A DNA stretch of 40,988 nucleotides from a virus. The notes under the pieces are model-generated. The model was not told the origin of the DNA, did no database searches, and was given only the letters and a program-made list of their open reading frames with translations. The translations under genes were made by a program, and so were the position numbers. Positions 19,527 to 27,404 of this stretch are shown here, piece by piece (position 1 is the first letter of the stretch; every line of letters starts with the position of its first letter). The stretch lies in IMG/VR virus record IMGVR_UViG_3300042731_003861, positions 1 through 40,988 of that record; one strand, given 5' to 3'.

Positions 19527-19805
19527 ATGAAAACGCCAAAAGAAATATTAGAGCTACACATATCAAAAATGCTCAAAAAAACAAAACAATCTCATATCAC
19601 AATTGAAGAAGTTAGAAATCTTCCAGAATATGTATCTGCAATTAATGCTATTAAACAAGCTCAAAAAGAAGCATGGGATGAAGCAGTAGATAAATGTAAA
19701 AAATATGCTAACACAAAAGTAGGAGGATATTTGGGAGGTATTTCTATTATGATAATAGATGAAGATTCAATATTAAAAGTTAAGGAAATGTTTAAATCTG
19801 AATAA
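19527..19805 (+). CDS. Conserved phage protein, helical (92 aa)
   Basis: It begins MKTPKEILELHISKMLKKTK and contains 'QAQKEAWDEAVDKCKKYANT', a pattern common in small Bacteroidota phage proteins. It starts one base after the previous stop. Function unknown. Confidence 0.65.
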   Translation: MKTPKEILELHISKMLKKTKQSHITIEEVRNLPEYVSAINAIKQAQKEAWDEAVDKCKKYANTKVGGYLGGISIMIIDEDSILKVKEMFKSE

Positions 19806-19807
19806 TC

Positions 19808-19991
19808 ATGCAAACCGATAAATCAGAAGAATTAGATAGACTTCATCAAGAATGGAGACAAAAAGAATCTATTAATATTTTTAATATAACTAAACAGCAA
19901 ATAGTAAAAGCTTGCAAAAAAAGCATTTGAAGATGCTAGAAAAACAGATATTAATTTTGAAGAATGGAGAAATAAAAATCTAACAATTTAA
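19808..19991 (+). CDS. Small conserved protein interrupted by a frame change at A7
   Basis: ATG at 19808 (MQTDKSEELDRLHQEWRQKE) reads to 'IVKACKKSI' and a TGA at 19928-19930, just after an A7 tract (19916-19922). Skipping one A continues as 'KKAFEDARKTDINFEEWRNK' to a TAA at 19989-19991, 5 bases before the next gene. The 'KACKKAFEDARKTDINFEEW' string is coherent and looks like a known phage protein end. So this is a sequencing error, a mutation, or programmed slippage. The short form would be 40 residues, the full form 60. Confidence 0.6.
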
Positions 19992-19996
19992 ATATC

Positions 19997-20194
19997 ATGT
20001 ATATAGGCAATTATAAAAAAGCTATAAAAGAATTAAATAAATGGATCAGATTCAATTGGGTAATAGATTTTGAAATGTGGGGCATTGGAATATTAATATT
20101 TAAAAATTCAGAAATTGGACGATATAAATATTCTTTAGATTTTCAATTATTATTTATTAATTGTTGGATAGAAATATTGAAAAAGAATTTATAA
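19997..20194 (+). CDS. Small hypothetical protein (65 aa)
   Basis: The product begins MYIGNYKKAIKELNKWIRFN and is rich in Trp, Phe and Ile ('WVIDFEMWGIGILIF', 'FQLLFINCWIEILKK'). It may be a hydrophobic-core beta-helix protein or be membrane associated. It lies just before the terminase genes. No family recognised. Confidence 0.55.
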   Translation: MYIGNYKKAIKELNKWIRFNWVIDFEMWGIGILIFKNSEIGRYKYSLDFQLLFINCWIEILKKNL

Positions 20195-20207
20195 ATATTT
20201 GATAATC

Positions 20208-20798
20208 ATGTCAGAACAAAAACAATATACAAAAGAAGAACTTGAAAAAGAGCTTAAACAATCTCATAAGGACTTTGCAAGAGAATATCTTGTTAATGGA
20301 TGGAATAGAGTAAAAGCCTATCAAAAAGCATATCCAGATTGTGAATATAAATCAGCATCAGCGAGTGCAACAAGACTGTTAGATGATGTTAGAATACAGC
20401 AATATGTTGACTATTTGAAAGCAGATTTAGAGAAAACCTGTCATATTAACAAGGCAATGGTACTAAATGAACACAAAAAGATAGCATTTAGTTCAATTGC
20501 GCAACTTCACAACACTTGGATAGAGCTAAAAGACTTTCAACAATTATCAAATGAACAAAAGGAATGCATTGAATCAATCGAAACTAAAGTGTTAAAGAAG
20601 AATATAGGCACAAGAGACGAACCAGAGATAATAGATGTTGAATATATTAAAGTAAAGCTATATAGCAAGCAATCATCATTAGAAGCTATAAATAAGATGA
20701 TGGGATATAATGAACCTGATAAAATAGATCACAATGTTCAGGGAATTTCAATAACTGTTAATTCTGACAAATTGAAAGATAAATTGCAAAATGAATAA
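20208..20798 (+). CDS. terS: Terminase small subunit
   Basis: I start at the ATG at 20208 (MSEQKQYTKEELEKELKQ), after 'GATAATC'. The 196-residue product has the small-terminase DNA-binding segment 'FAREYLVNGWNRVKAYQKAY' and 'ASASATRLLDDVRIQQYVDY', as in the Terminase_2 family, then a helical oligomerisation part and an acidic C-terminus. It recognises the packaging site and feeds DNA to the large subunit at 21067. Confidence 0.9.
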   Translation: MSEQKQYTKEELEKELKQSHKDFAREYLVNGWNRVKAYQKAYPDCEYKSASASATRLLDDVRIQQYVDYLKADLEKTCHINKAMVLNEHKKIAFSSIAQLHNTWIELKDFQQLSNEQKECIESIETKVLKKNIGTRDEPEIIDVEYIKVKLYSKQSSLEAINKMMGYNEPDKIDHNVQGISITVNSDKLKDKLQNE

Positions 20799-20885
20799 CT
20801 ATATGATATTCTGAATAACAAAATATACGGGATTATATTGAAAATTGTTCAAATTAGAGCCTAAAAAATAGCAAAATGTCAAAAT

Positions 20886-21065
20886 ATGGTTAAACAATGG
20901 ATACATAAGATTAAATTAAAAAAGAAATTAAAAAAACTTGAACGCAAAGAAATAGTGCTTCTCATAATAAAAAATGAAGGATTTGGAAATATTGGAGAAC
21001 ATTCATGGAATAATGAATATATGCAAACATTGTCAGAAATAAAAGCAATAAAAAAACAATTATGA
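20886..21065 (+). CDS. Small basic protein between terminase subunits (59 aa)
   Basis: ATG at 20886, TGA at 21063-21065, one base before the large terminase start. The product MVKQWIHKIKLKKKLKKLER is a basic helix followed by 'EIVLLIIKNEGFGNIGEHSW'. It may be a packaging accessory or a regulator. No family recognised. The 87 bases before it hold no clear feature. Confidence 0.5.
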   Translation: MVKQWIHKIKLKKKLKKLERKEIVLLIIKNEGFGNIGEHSWNNEYMQTLSEIKAIKKQL

Positions 21066-21066
21066 A

Positions 21067-22299
21067 ATGGATATAGAATTTACTGACAAACAAGAAGAGG
21101 CATTAAATTTACTCTTAGATCATAAGTTTACATTGCTTTTCGGAGGATCAAGATCGGGTAAAACATTTATCACGATCTTTCTTATTCTATGGAGGGCGCA
21201 AAAGAAGAAATCCAGACATGCTATATTAAGATTTAGATTTGCTCACGTTAAGCAGTCGATTTGGTATGATACATTCCCTAAAGTAGCTGAATTACTTGGA
21301 ATCAAATACAAAGAAAATAAAAGCGATTGGTTCGTAACTTTAGAAAACGGTTCTGAAATCTGGTTTGGTGGATTAGATGATAAAGATAGGGTAGATAAAA
21401 TTCTTGGTAATGAATATTCAACTATATTCCTGAATGAAACATCACAAATAAGTTATGATGCTTATACAACTGTTCTTTCACGTTTAGCAGAAACATCAGG
21501 ATTAAAGAACAGGCTGATAGTTGATGAGAATCCTCCTACAAAAGCACACTGGACTTATAAAGTATTCATTGAGGGTTTGGAGCCTGAAACAAAGATGCCC
21601 TTAAAGAACAAAAAGGAATATACATATCTTCAAATGAATCCAGGAGATAATGTAAGAAATTTACCTGATGATTATCTTGAAATACTTGAAAATCTTCCTG
21701 CTGCAAAAAGAAAAAGATTCTTAAAAGGAGAATTTGCTGATGCTGTTACAGGTGCATTGTGGACTGAATCAATAATAAATCAATATAGAACTATTGAGGC
21801 TCCAAAGCTAAAAGAGATAATAATTTCTGTTGATCCTGCTACAACTGCAAATATAACAAGTGATGAAACAGGAATAATAGTTATAGGGAAAGGATTTGAT
21901 AATAGAGGATATCTATTAGAGGATAAATCAGGTATTTATTCTCCTTCTGAATGGTCAACACTATCTGTTGCATTATACGTGAAATATGGAGCTAATTACA
22001 TTGTTGCTGAAAAGAATCAAGGCGGTGACATGGTTAAGCACACAATCAAAACAGCAAATGAAAATGTACCTGTTAAATTAGTTCATGCTACTAAAGGGAA
22101 AATATTGAGAGCCGAACCGATAAGCACACTTTACGAAGATGGTAAAATATCTCATGTAGGCATCTTTCCTGATGCAGAAGAAGAAATGACAACTTATACA
22201 GGTAATCCAGGGGATAAATCACCAAATAGACTTGATGGCATTGTTCATGGATTTACACATTTGTTCCCAATCAAGGGGAATTTTGATGCATTTTGGTAA
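21067..22299 (+). CDS. terL: Terminase large subunit (ATPase/nuclease)
   Basis: This 410-residue protein has the packaging ATPase with Walker A 'GGSRSGKT' (26-33) and Walker B 'STIFLNET' (118-125), and the RNase H-like nuclease with acidic residues at 'ISVDPATT' (D256), 'VAEKNQGG' (E315) and 'NRLDGIVHG' (D390). It pumps DNA into the prohead through the portal and cuts it. The length is normal for a compact TerL. I cannot tell headful from cos packaging from the sequence alone. Confidence 0.95.
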   Translation: MDIEFTDKQEEALNLLLDHKFTLLFGGSRSGKTFITIFLILWRAQKKKSRHAILRFRFAHVKQSIWYDTFPKVAELLGIKYKENKSDWFVTLENGSEIWFGGLDDKDRVDKILGNEYSTIFLNETSQISYDAYTTVLSRLAETSGLKNRLIVDENPPTKAHWTYKVFIEGLEPETKMPLKNKKEYTYLQMNPGDNVRNLPDDYLEILENLPAAKRKRFLKGEFADAVTGALWTESIINQYRTIEAPKLKEIIISVDPATTANITSDETGIIVIGKGFDNRGYLLEDKSGIYSPSEWSTLSVALYVKYGANYIVAEKNQGGDMVKHTIKTANENVPVKLVHATKGKILRAEPISTLYEDGKISHVGIFPDAEEEMTTYTGNPGDKSPNRLDGIVHGFTHLFPIKGNFDAFW

Positions 22300-22381
22300 T
22301 TTAGAATATTTAGAATGATTCCAAATAAGAAAGAATGTGAAAAATATTTGCAATAATTATTGTATATAATAATTTAATCCG

Positions 22382-22389
22382 TATCTTTA
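22382..22389 (+). promoter_or_regulatory. Promoter: TTG-N19-TATCTTTA
   Basis: TTG at 22360-22362, 19 bases, TATCTTTA, 26 bases before the ATG at 22415. It shares both the upstream 'AATTATTGTATAT' and the leader 'GGACATGAAAAC' with the 6189 promoter, so the two are probably co-regulated although far apart. Confidence 0.65.
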
Positions 22390-22414
22390 CAATACAAATC
22401 AAAAACAAATGGAC

Positions 22415-22816
22415 ATGAAAACCACAGCATTAACAATCGGAACAAAAATTAAATTTGAAAATGAAATTTGCATTGTAAACAACATTTTTTCGGAAGAGAG
22501 ATTTACTGTTTTGAATAAAATGGATCAAGAATATGATATGCATATATCATATGATTTTACAATAGAAGACAAAAGCGTAAGGGTAATAAGCAAAAAAAGA
22601 AAAGCAATTTACGGGCATAGTGTAAGATACCCTTATAGTTATGGAGTTGAAAGTTATGATATCACATATACATATATTATAACAATAAATGGAGAGACAT
22701 TAAGGATGAAAATTTTAAATACAAGTAAATCAGAAATGGAAAGATTGGTTAAAAAGGTCACGAGCATTGATCAACTGAAAAAATTTAGTAATATTTCACG
22801 TTACATAATCTCATAA
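22415..22816 (+). CDS. Hypothetical protein with its own early-type promoter
   Basis: I use the ATG at 22415 (MKTTALTIGTKIKFENEI), matching the leader pattern of 6217; an ATG at 22409 adds two residues. The 133-residue product is beta-rich and basic ('VRVISKKRKAIYGHSV', 'YDITYTYIITINGETL'). It breaks the terminase-portal order with an early-type promoter, so it is probably a moron-type insertion. No family recognised. Confidence 0.65.
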   Translation: MKTTALTIGTKIKFENEICIVNNIFSEERFTVLNKMDQEYDMHISYDFTIEDKSVRVISKKRKAIYGHSVRYPYSYGVESYDITYTYIITINGETLRMKILNTSKSEMERLVKKVTSIDQLKKFSNISRYIIS

Positions 22817-22818
22817 CT

Positions 22819-23112
22819 ATGATTTATTCAATATTGAAAATATTCGGATTAGCTCTCATTCAAAACGTGAGCTTTTCGATTGTAAGCAGAAGTAGGAATA
22901 GGAATAATAAGAAATACCACATTATTGCCGCACTATTCTCTAATTCTATTTGGTTCCTAACATTCAGAGAGCTTGTATTGGGAGATATGGATTACTTACT
23001 TTTCATTCCTTATGTAATTGGCACAGTTATCGGAAGTACCTATGGGATGACAATATCAATGAAAATTGAAAAATGGTTAAATGCTTCGGCTGCCAAGCAC
23101 TTAGATAAATAA
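22819..23112 (+). CDS. Conserved polytopic membrane protein
   Basis: This 97-residue protein has three hydrophobic segments (about 3-22, 35-52, 60-80) and the motifs 'SFSIVSRSRNRNNKKYHIIA' and 'SNSIWFLTFRELV', a small membrane protein pattern I have seen in phages and prophages. Function unknown. It ends just before a strong terminator and shares the 22382 transcript. Confidence 0.7.
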   Translation: MIYSILKIFGLALIQNVSFSIVSRSRNRNNKKYHIIAALFSNSIWFLTFRELVLGDMDYLLFIPYVIGTVIGSTYGMTISMKIEKWLNASAAKHLDK

Positions 23113-23115
23113 ACA

Positions 23116-23141
23116 CTAATCGACTTGAACAAACATAAAGA
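23116..23141 (+). repeat. 26-bp near-identical repeat, copy 2
   Basis: Matches 4588-4613 with one A/G difference. It lies immediately after the membrane protein gene and before the terminator. The frame L-I-D-L-N-K-H-K-E then stops, so it is not a gene here. Confidence 0.7.
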
Positions 23142-23143
23142 AT

Positions 23144-23168
23144 AAAGTCTTGCAATAAGCAGGACTTT
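23144..23168 (+). terminator. Strong intrinsic terminator
   Basis: A 10-bp stem with one G-U pair (AAAGTCTTGC / GCAGGACTTT) and a 5-base loop is followed by TATTTTTT. It separates the 22382 transcript from the virion operon. Confidence 0.85.
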
Positions 23169-23183
23169 TATTTTTTGCCATTA

Positions 23184-23217
23184 TTTGTAATTAATCTAAA
23201 TAAAAATTGTATATTTG
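23184..23217 (+). promoter_or_regulatory. Late promoter: TTTG-N22-TATATTTG
   Basis: TTTG at 23184-23187 and TATATTTG at 23210-23217 both match the Bacteroidota consensus fully. The 18 bases to the portal ATG and the terminator just upstream make this the best candidate for the virion-operon promoter. Confidence 0.7.
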
Positions 23218-23234
23218 GATAAATAATTTATGTA

Positions 23235-24848
23235 ATGGCGATATTATCACTTACTGAAATTGTTGGAATTATAGAATTTGGACGTCCTGATTGGATCAAG
23301 AAAGCTGAAAAAGAACACAAGAAATTAACAGTTCATGTTGATGGAGTTGGTGTTGCTGCATATCTTGATAATGTTGCTCATTATGAAAATGCACGTCAGT
23401 TTCAATTAAGGAAAGATTTTGCGACTTCTAATAAGCACGTATTTGAAAATATATTACGTCCTGTTGATAAAATATTTTCCGCAAAAGGAGGGAACAAACT
23501 CTATGATGTATCAACAGAATCAAAAGAAAAAGAATTAAAAAACAGGCTTTCTAATTTTGATAGCGGTTATTCTGTTACTGACTGGATTCAAAAAATACAA
23601 GCTAATAAATTCTATACTGATCCTAACGGATTGGTATTTTTTGAGGTTAATGATGGAGAAACATATCCTACTATAAAATCTATTTCATCAATATTCAATT
23701 ATCAATCAAATGGCAGGCTGATAGAATGGGTTGTATTTCAACCGGAAAAAAGATCAGATGCAAAAGGGAATGAATTACCTGGAGATTTTTACAGGGTCGT
23801 AGATGATAGCAAAGATTATTTGATTTATGTTGTTGATGATAACTTTACAATAATTGAGGATGAAACATTTGACATTCAATTCCCGCGAGTACCAGCTATC
23901 ATTAATTCAGATTTAATTGATTCGAATCTTATATTTAAGAAAAGTCCCATTGATTCAGTTATAGAATTAGCTGATCATTATTTAACTACAAGTAGTGTAA
24001 AAAATATATATGAATTTTTACACGGCTATCCTATCTTTTGGGCATATGTTCAACCGTGTCGTGTTTGTGATGGTACAGGCTTATATGATGGTCAAATATG
24101 CTCTAGTTGTAATGGTGATGGACATACATTCAGTAAAGATGTAAGTGATATTATTAAGCTTAAGCCACCTAAATCAAATGAAGATCCTCAATTAGCGCCT
24201 GATGTAGCTGGATATGTCCAACCTGATCTTGAAGTATGGAGAGAGCAAAGAAATGAATTGGATTGGATATGGGGATTAATGCATTTCACAATGTGGGGTA
24301 CTCATAAAGCGGAAAATGTTAAAAATGAGACTGCCACTGCTGCTTTTCTAGACGTTCAGCCAGTAAATGATAGACTAAATCAATTTACTGATTCATTTGA
24401 ATCAATGGAGAAAATAATGACTGATTTTGTAGGTTCTTTCTATCTTGGAGATGCCTATAAAGGATCAAGTATTAATTATGGTCGTAGATATTTGGTTGAA
24501 AGCCCTGATCAAATTTGGAATAAGTACGAAAAAGCTAGACAAACAGGAAATCCCAAAGTAACATTAGATTATCTATTACAACAGTTCTATCAAGCTGAAT
24601 TTGCTAATGATTTAGAAAGCCTGACAATAGCACAAAAAGGAGTCAAATTAGAGCCATTTGTACATAAATCAGATGAAGAAATAGATAAACTACCAATACA
24701 GCAGGAGGACAAAATAAGTAAGTATTATTTCAATGAATGGTTTAAAACAGTTCCACATAATGATATAATAATGAAAGATACAAATACATTAAGGAAAGAA
24801 TATGAAACATTTATAAAAGATAAACAAAATGAAAGACAAGAGGTATAA
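23235..24848 (+). CDS. Portal protein with inserted DnaJ-like zinc knuckle
   Basis: The 537-residue protein lies just after terminase and before the scaffold and capsid genes. It is the right size for a portal and has the helical C-terminal wing ('NETATAAFLDVQPVNDRLNQ', 'YKGSSINYGRRYLVE'), so it is called portal by context and pattern. Residues 275-296 carry two CxxCxGxG units ('CRVCDGTG' and 'CSSCNGDG'), as in the DnaJ zinc domain, which would fold around one zinc. The portal forms the dodecameric DNA entry channel. Confidence 0.88.
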   Translation: MAILSLTEIVGIIEFGRPDWIKKAEKEHKKLTVHVDGVGVAAYLDNVAHYENARQFQLRKDFATSNKHVFENILRPVDKIFSAKGGNKLYDVSTESKEKELKNRLSNFDSGYSVTDWIQKIQANKFYTDPNGLVFFEVNDGETYPTIKSISSIFNYQSNGRLIEWVVFQPEKRSDAKGNELPGDFYRVVDDSKDYLIYVVDDNFTIIEDETFDIQFPRVPAIINSDLIDSNLIFKKSPIDSVIELADHYLTTSSVKNIYEFLHGYPIFWAYVQPCRVCDGTGLYDGQICSSCNGDGHTFSKDVSDIIKLKPPKSNEDPQLAPDVAGYVQPDLEVWREQRNELDWIWGLMHFTMWGTHKAENVKNETATAAFLDVQPVNDRLNQFTDSFESMEKIMTDFVGSFYLGDAYKGSSINYGRRYLVESPDQIWNKYEKARQTGNPKVTLDYLLQQFYQAEFANDLESLTIAQKGVKLEPFVHKSDEEIDKLPIQQEDKISKYYFNEWFKTVPHNDIIMKDTNTLRKEYETFIKDKQNERQEV

Positions 24849-25134
24849 TGAATTCAAAGTAAAAGGAAGAATTGTCAAAGGACAGTTTGTAATTGATAGT
24901 AAAGAACCTACTGATAGAAAATCAGTAATGATATCTGACCGTGATGCACAAGTTAATAATCAGCAAACACGATTTACATATTTGCATTATGAACTAGCAG
25001 AAAAAAAAGCAAAATCATTTGCTGACCTTAAAAAGGATGATTTGATTGCTTATATCCAGGAAAAAGAATATGAAATTGATATAAATCAAAATAAGCCTGA
25101 ATTAGTAAAGGCAGTTGAAGAAATTGAAAAGTAA
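24829..25134 (+). CDS. Small head-region protein with HeH/SAP-like C-terminus
   Basis: This 101-residue protein overlaps the portal by 20 bases. Its C-terminal 'FADLKKDDLIAYIQEKEYEI' with 'NKPELVKAVEE' is the helix-extended-helix (HeH/LEM/SAP-like) pattern often seen in phage head-tail genes. The N-terminus is beta-rich. Its role may be head assembly or neck. Confidence in function is low. Confidence 0.65.
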   Translation: MKDKRYNEFKVKGRIVKGQFVIDSKEPTDRKSVMISDRDAQVNNQQTRFTYLHYELAEKKAKSFADLKKDDLIAYIQEKEYEIDINQNKPELVKAVEEIEK

Positions 25135-25140
25135 TAAAAC

Positions 25141-25941
25141 ATGATTAAGAATATTGATATATTGGCGAAGTTCGTCAAAGGTGGTGCAGAAGTTCTGCAA
25201 AAAGCAATTAATTCAGATGAAGAATTTAACTTAGAATTGATTGAAGGTAGCTTTGTAAGCGAAGATGATCTTAATACGCTGAAAGAAACAGTTAGAAATG
25301 AAGGTAAATCAGAATGGCAAAAAATAGGTTATGATTTTGCTATGAAAGATTTAAAAAAGGATTATGATCTTGAAATTGAAGGCAAAGACAGGAAAAAAAT
25401 TGTTGATGCTATTAATAAGAAGATATTAGCTGATGCTAAAAGGGAACCAAACGAAAAGATTTCAGAACTCGAAACAAGTCTTTCAAACCTTCAAAACCAA
25501 TACACAACTGATCTTGCAGCAAAAGACACCGATATACAAAAACTAAATAATCAAATCATTAACGGACGAATTAACAATGATTTGATAACACAAATGCCTG
25601 ATAGTCTTAACGGAATTAAACCACAGCAATTTACTATATTGGCTAAAACAGAATATGAATTTGCATATGATGATAATGGTCAAATGGTAGTCAAAAAAGG
25701 TGGGAGCGTTCTAAAAGACAAAATGGAAAAGCCTTTGCCAGTTAAAGAGATTTTGACAGACTTTGCAACTCAAAACAATTGGATAAATGCATCTGGAAGA
25801 GGTGGAGGGCATGAAACACCTGGCGGTTCGTCAGAATTTAAAACAATGAATGATGTCTTTAAGCATATGGAGCATAATAAAATTGATCCTGAAAGCACAC
25901 AAGGACAGAAATTAATTGAAGATTTTAATAATTCAAAATAA
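25141..25941 (+). CDS. Scaffolding protein
   Basis: This 266-residue protein lies directly before the major capsid gene. It has an acidic helical start, a central coiled coil ('NEKISELETSLSNLQNQYTT', then 'KDTDIQKLNNQI', about 100-145) and a Gly-rich linker 'ASGRGGGHETPGG' before a short helical end. This is typical of phage scaffolds, which shape the prohead and then leave. No protease gene is seen in the region. Confidence 0.8.
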   Translation: MIKNIDILAKFVKGGAEVLQKAINSDEEFNLELIEGSFVSEDDLNTLKETVRNEGKSEWQKIGYDFAMKDLKKDYDLEIEGKDRKKIVDAINKKILADAKREPNEKISELETSLSNLQNQYTTDLAAKDTDIQKLNNQIINGRINNDLITQMPDSLNGIKPQQFTILAKTEYEFAYDDNGQMVVKKGGSVLKDKMEKPLPVKEILTDFATQNNWINASGRGGGHETPGGSSEFKTMNDVFKHMEHNKIDPESTQGQKLIEDFNNSK

Positions 25942-25947
25942 TTAATT

Positions 25948-26985
25948 ATGGCTTATACTAATAGCGTATGGAACGCCGCCCAATATAAATTGGACGAAAT
26001 GATGAACAAGCCGGAATTTAAGCATAAGCCTTCGGCGGCTTTATCAGTGTTTCTTAAAAATACCAATTTTCTTATCCCTGCTTCAGAAAGGGAAAGACTT
26101 TGGAATCAAAAAACAAGTGATCAACAGACGGTATCTACTTATTCATTAGATAAACAAACTGTCGCATTAGGTACTGCAAGAGCGCATGATCATTCAGGAG
26201 CAATTGGAGCAAGTTCTACAGCAGACTTGTCTTATACTACTTATGCACGTAAGTTTAAATATTCGATTAAGCAAGGTGATCGAAACGTGTTTGCACTTGC
26301 TGAAATGGTAGCAGCACAAATAAGAAGTGCGGCAATTGATCTTCATGCAGGCATTGAAACTGCTTTGATGACATATCTAAATACTAATAAATCTCAAGTT
26401 GTAGTTTCTGCTGATCCACAATCAGGATTATGGGATGCAACTAATTATTTATTTGGTGTGTTGGCAGGAGATAGTGACCAGTATTTTCAGTATCTTAAAA
26501 TGTTCATGGCTGAACAGTATTACGGAGGCGCATTTGATGTTATTAATAACATACGAGCACAAGCACAAGCAGCCTATTTAGGACAGCAAGGGCAAGGAAA
26601 TGCAACTAATTTAGGATGGCAGATTGACGGGATGAACATGGTTGCTTCTACTGAGCTTGCTAATGCTGATGGTTATGACCAAATGAGTTATATTCTTCCT
26701 GAAGGTTCTATTGGTATTCTGCCCTGGATTCCTACTCTTAATCGTCAAGGGTTTGGGGATACTTTCCAGAATGGCGGTGTATATCGTTCAATTCCTGATC
26801 CTCTTGGTTCTGGTCTAATGTTTGCCGTTCATGAATATGCTGCTGGTGCAGATAATAGTGGTGCATCTGGTGAAACTCAGGATGTGGATATTCAAGTAGA
26901 AATATCTATTGATTTAGCTCCTGTTATAGCTCCAATGAGTACATCTAATTTAACTCCGATTATCAAAGCGGGATTATTGCAATAA
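25948..26985 (+). CDS. Major capsid protein
   Basis: This 345-residue protein follows the scaffold, and its composition (Ala, Gly, Ser and Gln-rich, balanced charge) and size fit an HK97-fold capsid. Segments such as 'TTYARKFKYSIKQGDRNVFA', 'LAGDSDQYFQYLKMFMAEQY' and a long C-terminal beta part ('VDIQVEISIDLAPVIAPM') look like the E-loop, spine helix and P-domain. Its better codon quality and higher GC than neighbours agree with strong expression. Confidence 0.88.
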   Translation: MAYTNSVWNAAQYKLDEMMNKPEFKHKPSAALSVFLKNTNFLIPASERERLWNQKTSDQQTVSTYSLDKQTVALGTARAHDHSGAIGASSTADLSYTTYARKFKYSIKQGDRNVFALAEMVAAQIRSAAIDLHAGIETALMTYLNTNKSQVVVSADPQSGLWDATNYLFGVLAGDSDQYFQYLKMFMAEQYYGGAFDVINNIRAQAQAAYLGQQGQGNATNLGWQIDGMNMVASTELANADGYDQMSYILPEGSIGILPWIPTLNRQGFGDTFQNGGVYRSIPDPLGSGLMFAVHEYAAGADNSGASGETQDVDIQVEISIDLAPVIAPMSTSNLTPIIKAGLLQ

Positions 26986-26986
26986 T

Positions 26987-27403
26987 ATGAAAAAATTAAT
27001 TTTAATAATGGTATTTGCCGTTGTAGCAATGGCAGCCAGCGCACAAAAAGGGCGACCTATTATATTAGAAGCTGATACGCTTACTGATGCTGAAACAAAA
27101 TATATTGTTACCCCTCAATTTACAGGTGATGATGTATTGTCTGTTCAGGTATTGTTCACGCAATTGACTGGAACAGCAGGAGGAACAGCAACTTTCGAAG
27201 GTTCTGTGGATGGTGTTTCTTATGTTCCGATTACTGACGCAGTTGGAGTTCTAAAGGGATATCCTAATGATACTCTTACTATTACTGATGGAGCAGTTAC
27301 AACCTGGGTGCTTGAAAAAAATAATTTCTATAAATATAGAGTTAAGCTTGAAGGCACAGGAACTCAATCAACAAAAGTAGAAACGGCATACATTAGAAAG
27401 TAA
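26987..27403 (+). CDS. Signal-peptide-bearing virion-region protein, possible decoration protein
   Basis: It starts one base after the capsid stop. Residues 1-19 (MKKLILIMVFAVVAMAASA) form a clear Sec signal peptide with cleavage before 'QKGRPIIL'. The 138-residue product then shows an Ig-like beta pattern ('GTATFEGSVDGVSYVPITDA', 'YKYRVKLEGTG'). The position fits a capsid decoration protein, but an export signal is unexpected for a virion part assembled in the cytoplasm. It may be exported, or the signal may be ignored. Confidence 0.72.
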   Translation: MKKLILIMVFAVVAMAASAQKGRPIILEADTLTDAETKYIVTPQFTGDDVLSVQVLFTQLTGTAGGTATFEGSVDGVSYVPITDAVGVLKGYPNDTLTITDGAVTTWVLEKNNFYKYRVKLEGTGTQSTKVETAYIRK

Positions 27404-27404
27404 G

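Noticed and set aside
22300-22330. Tandem TTTAGAAT repeat after the large terminase as a packaging site
   Set aside because: Only two short copies in AT-rich sequence; no support for a cos or pac role.
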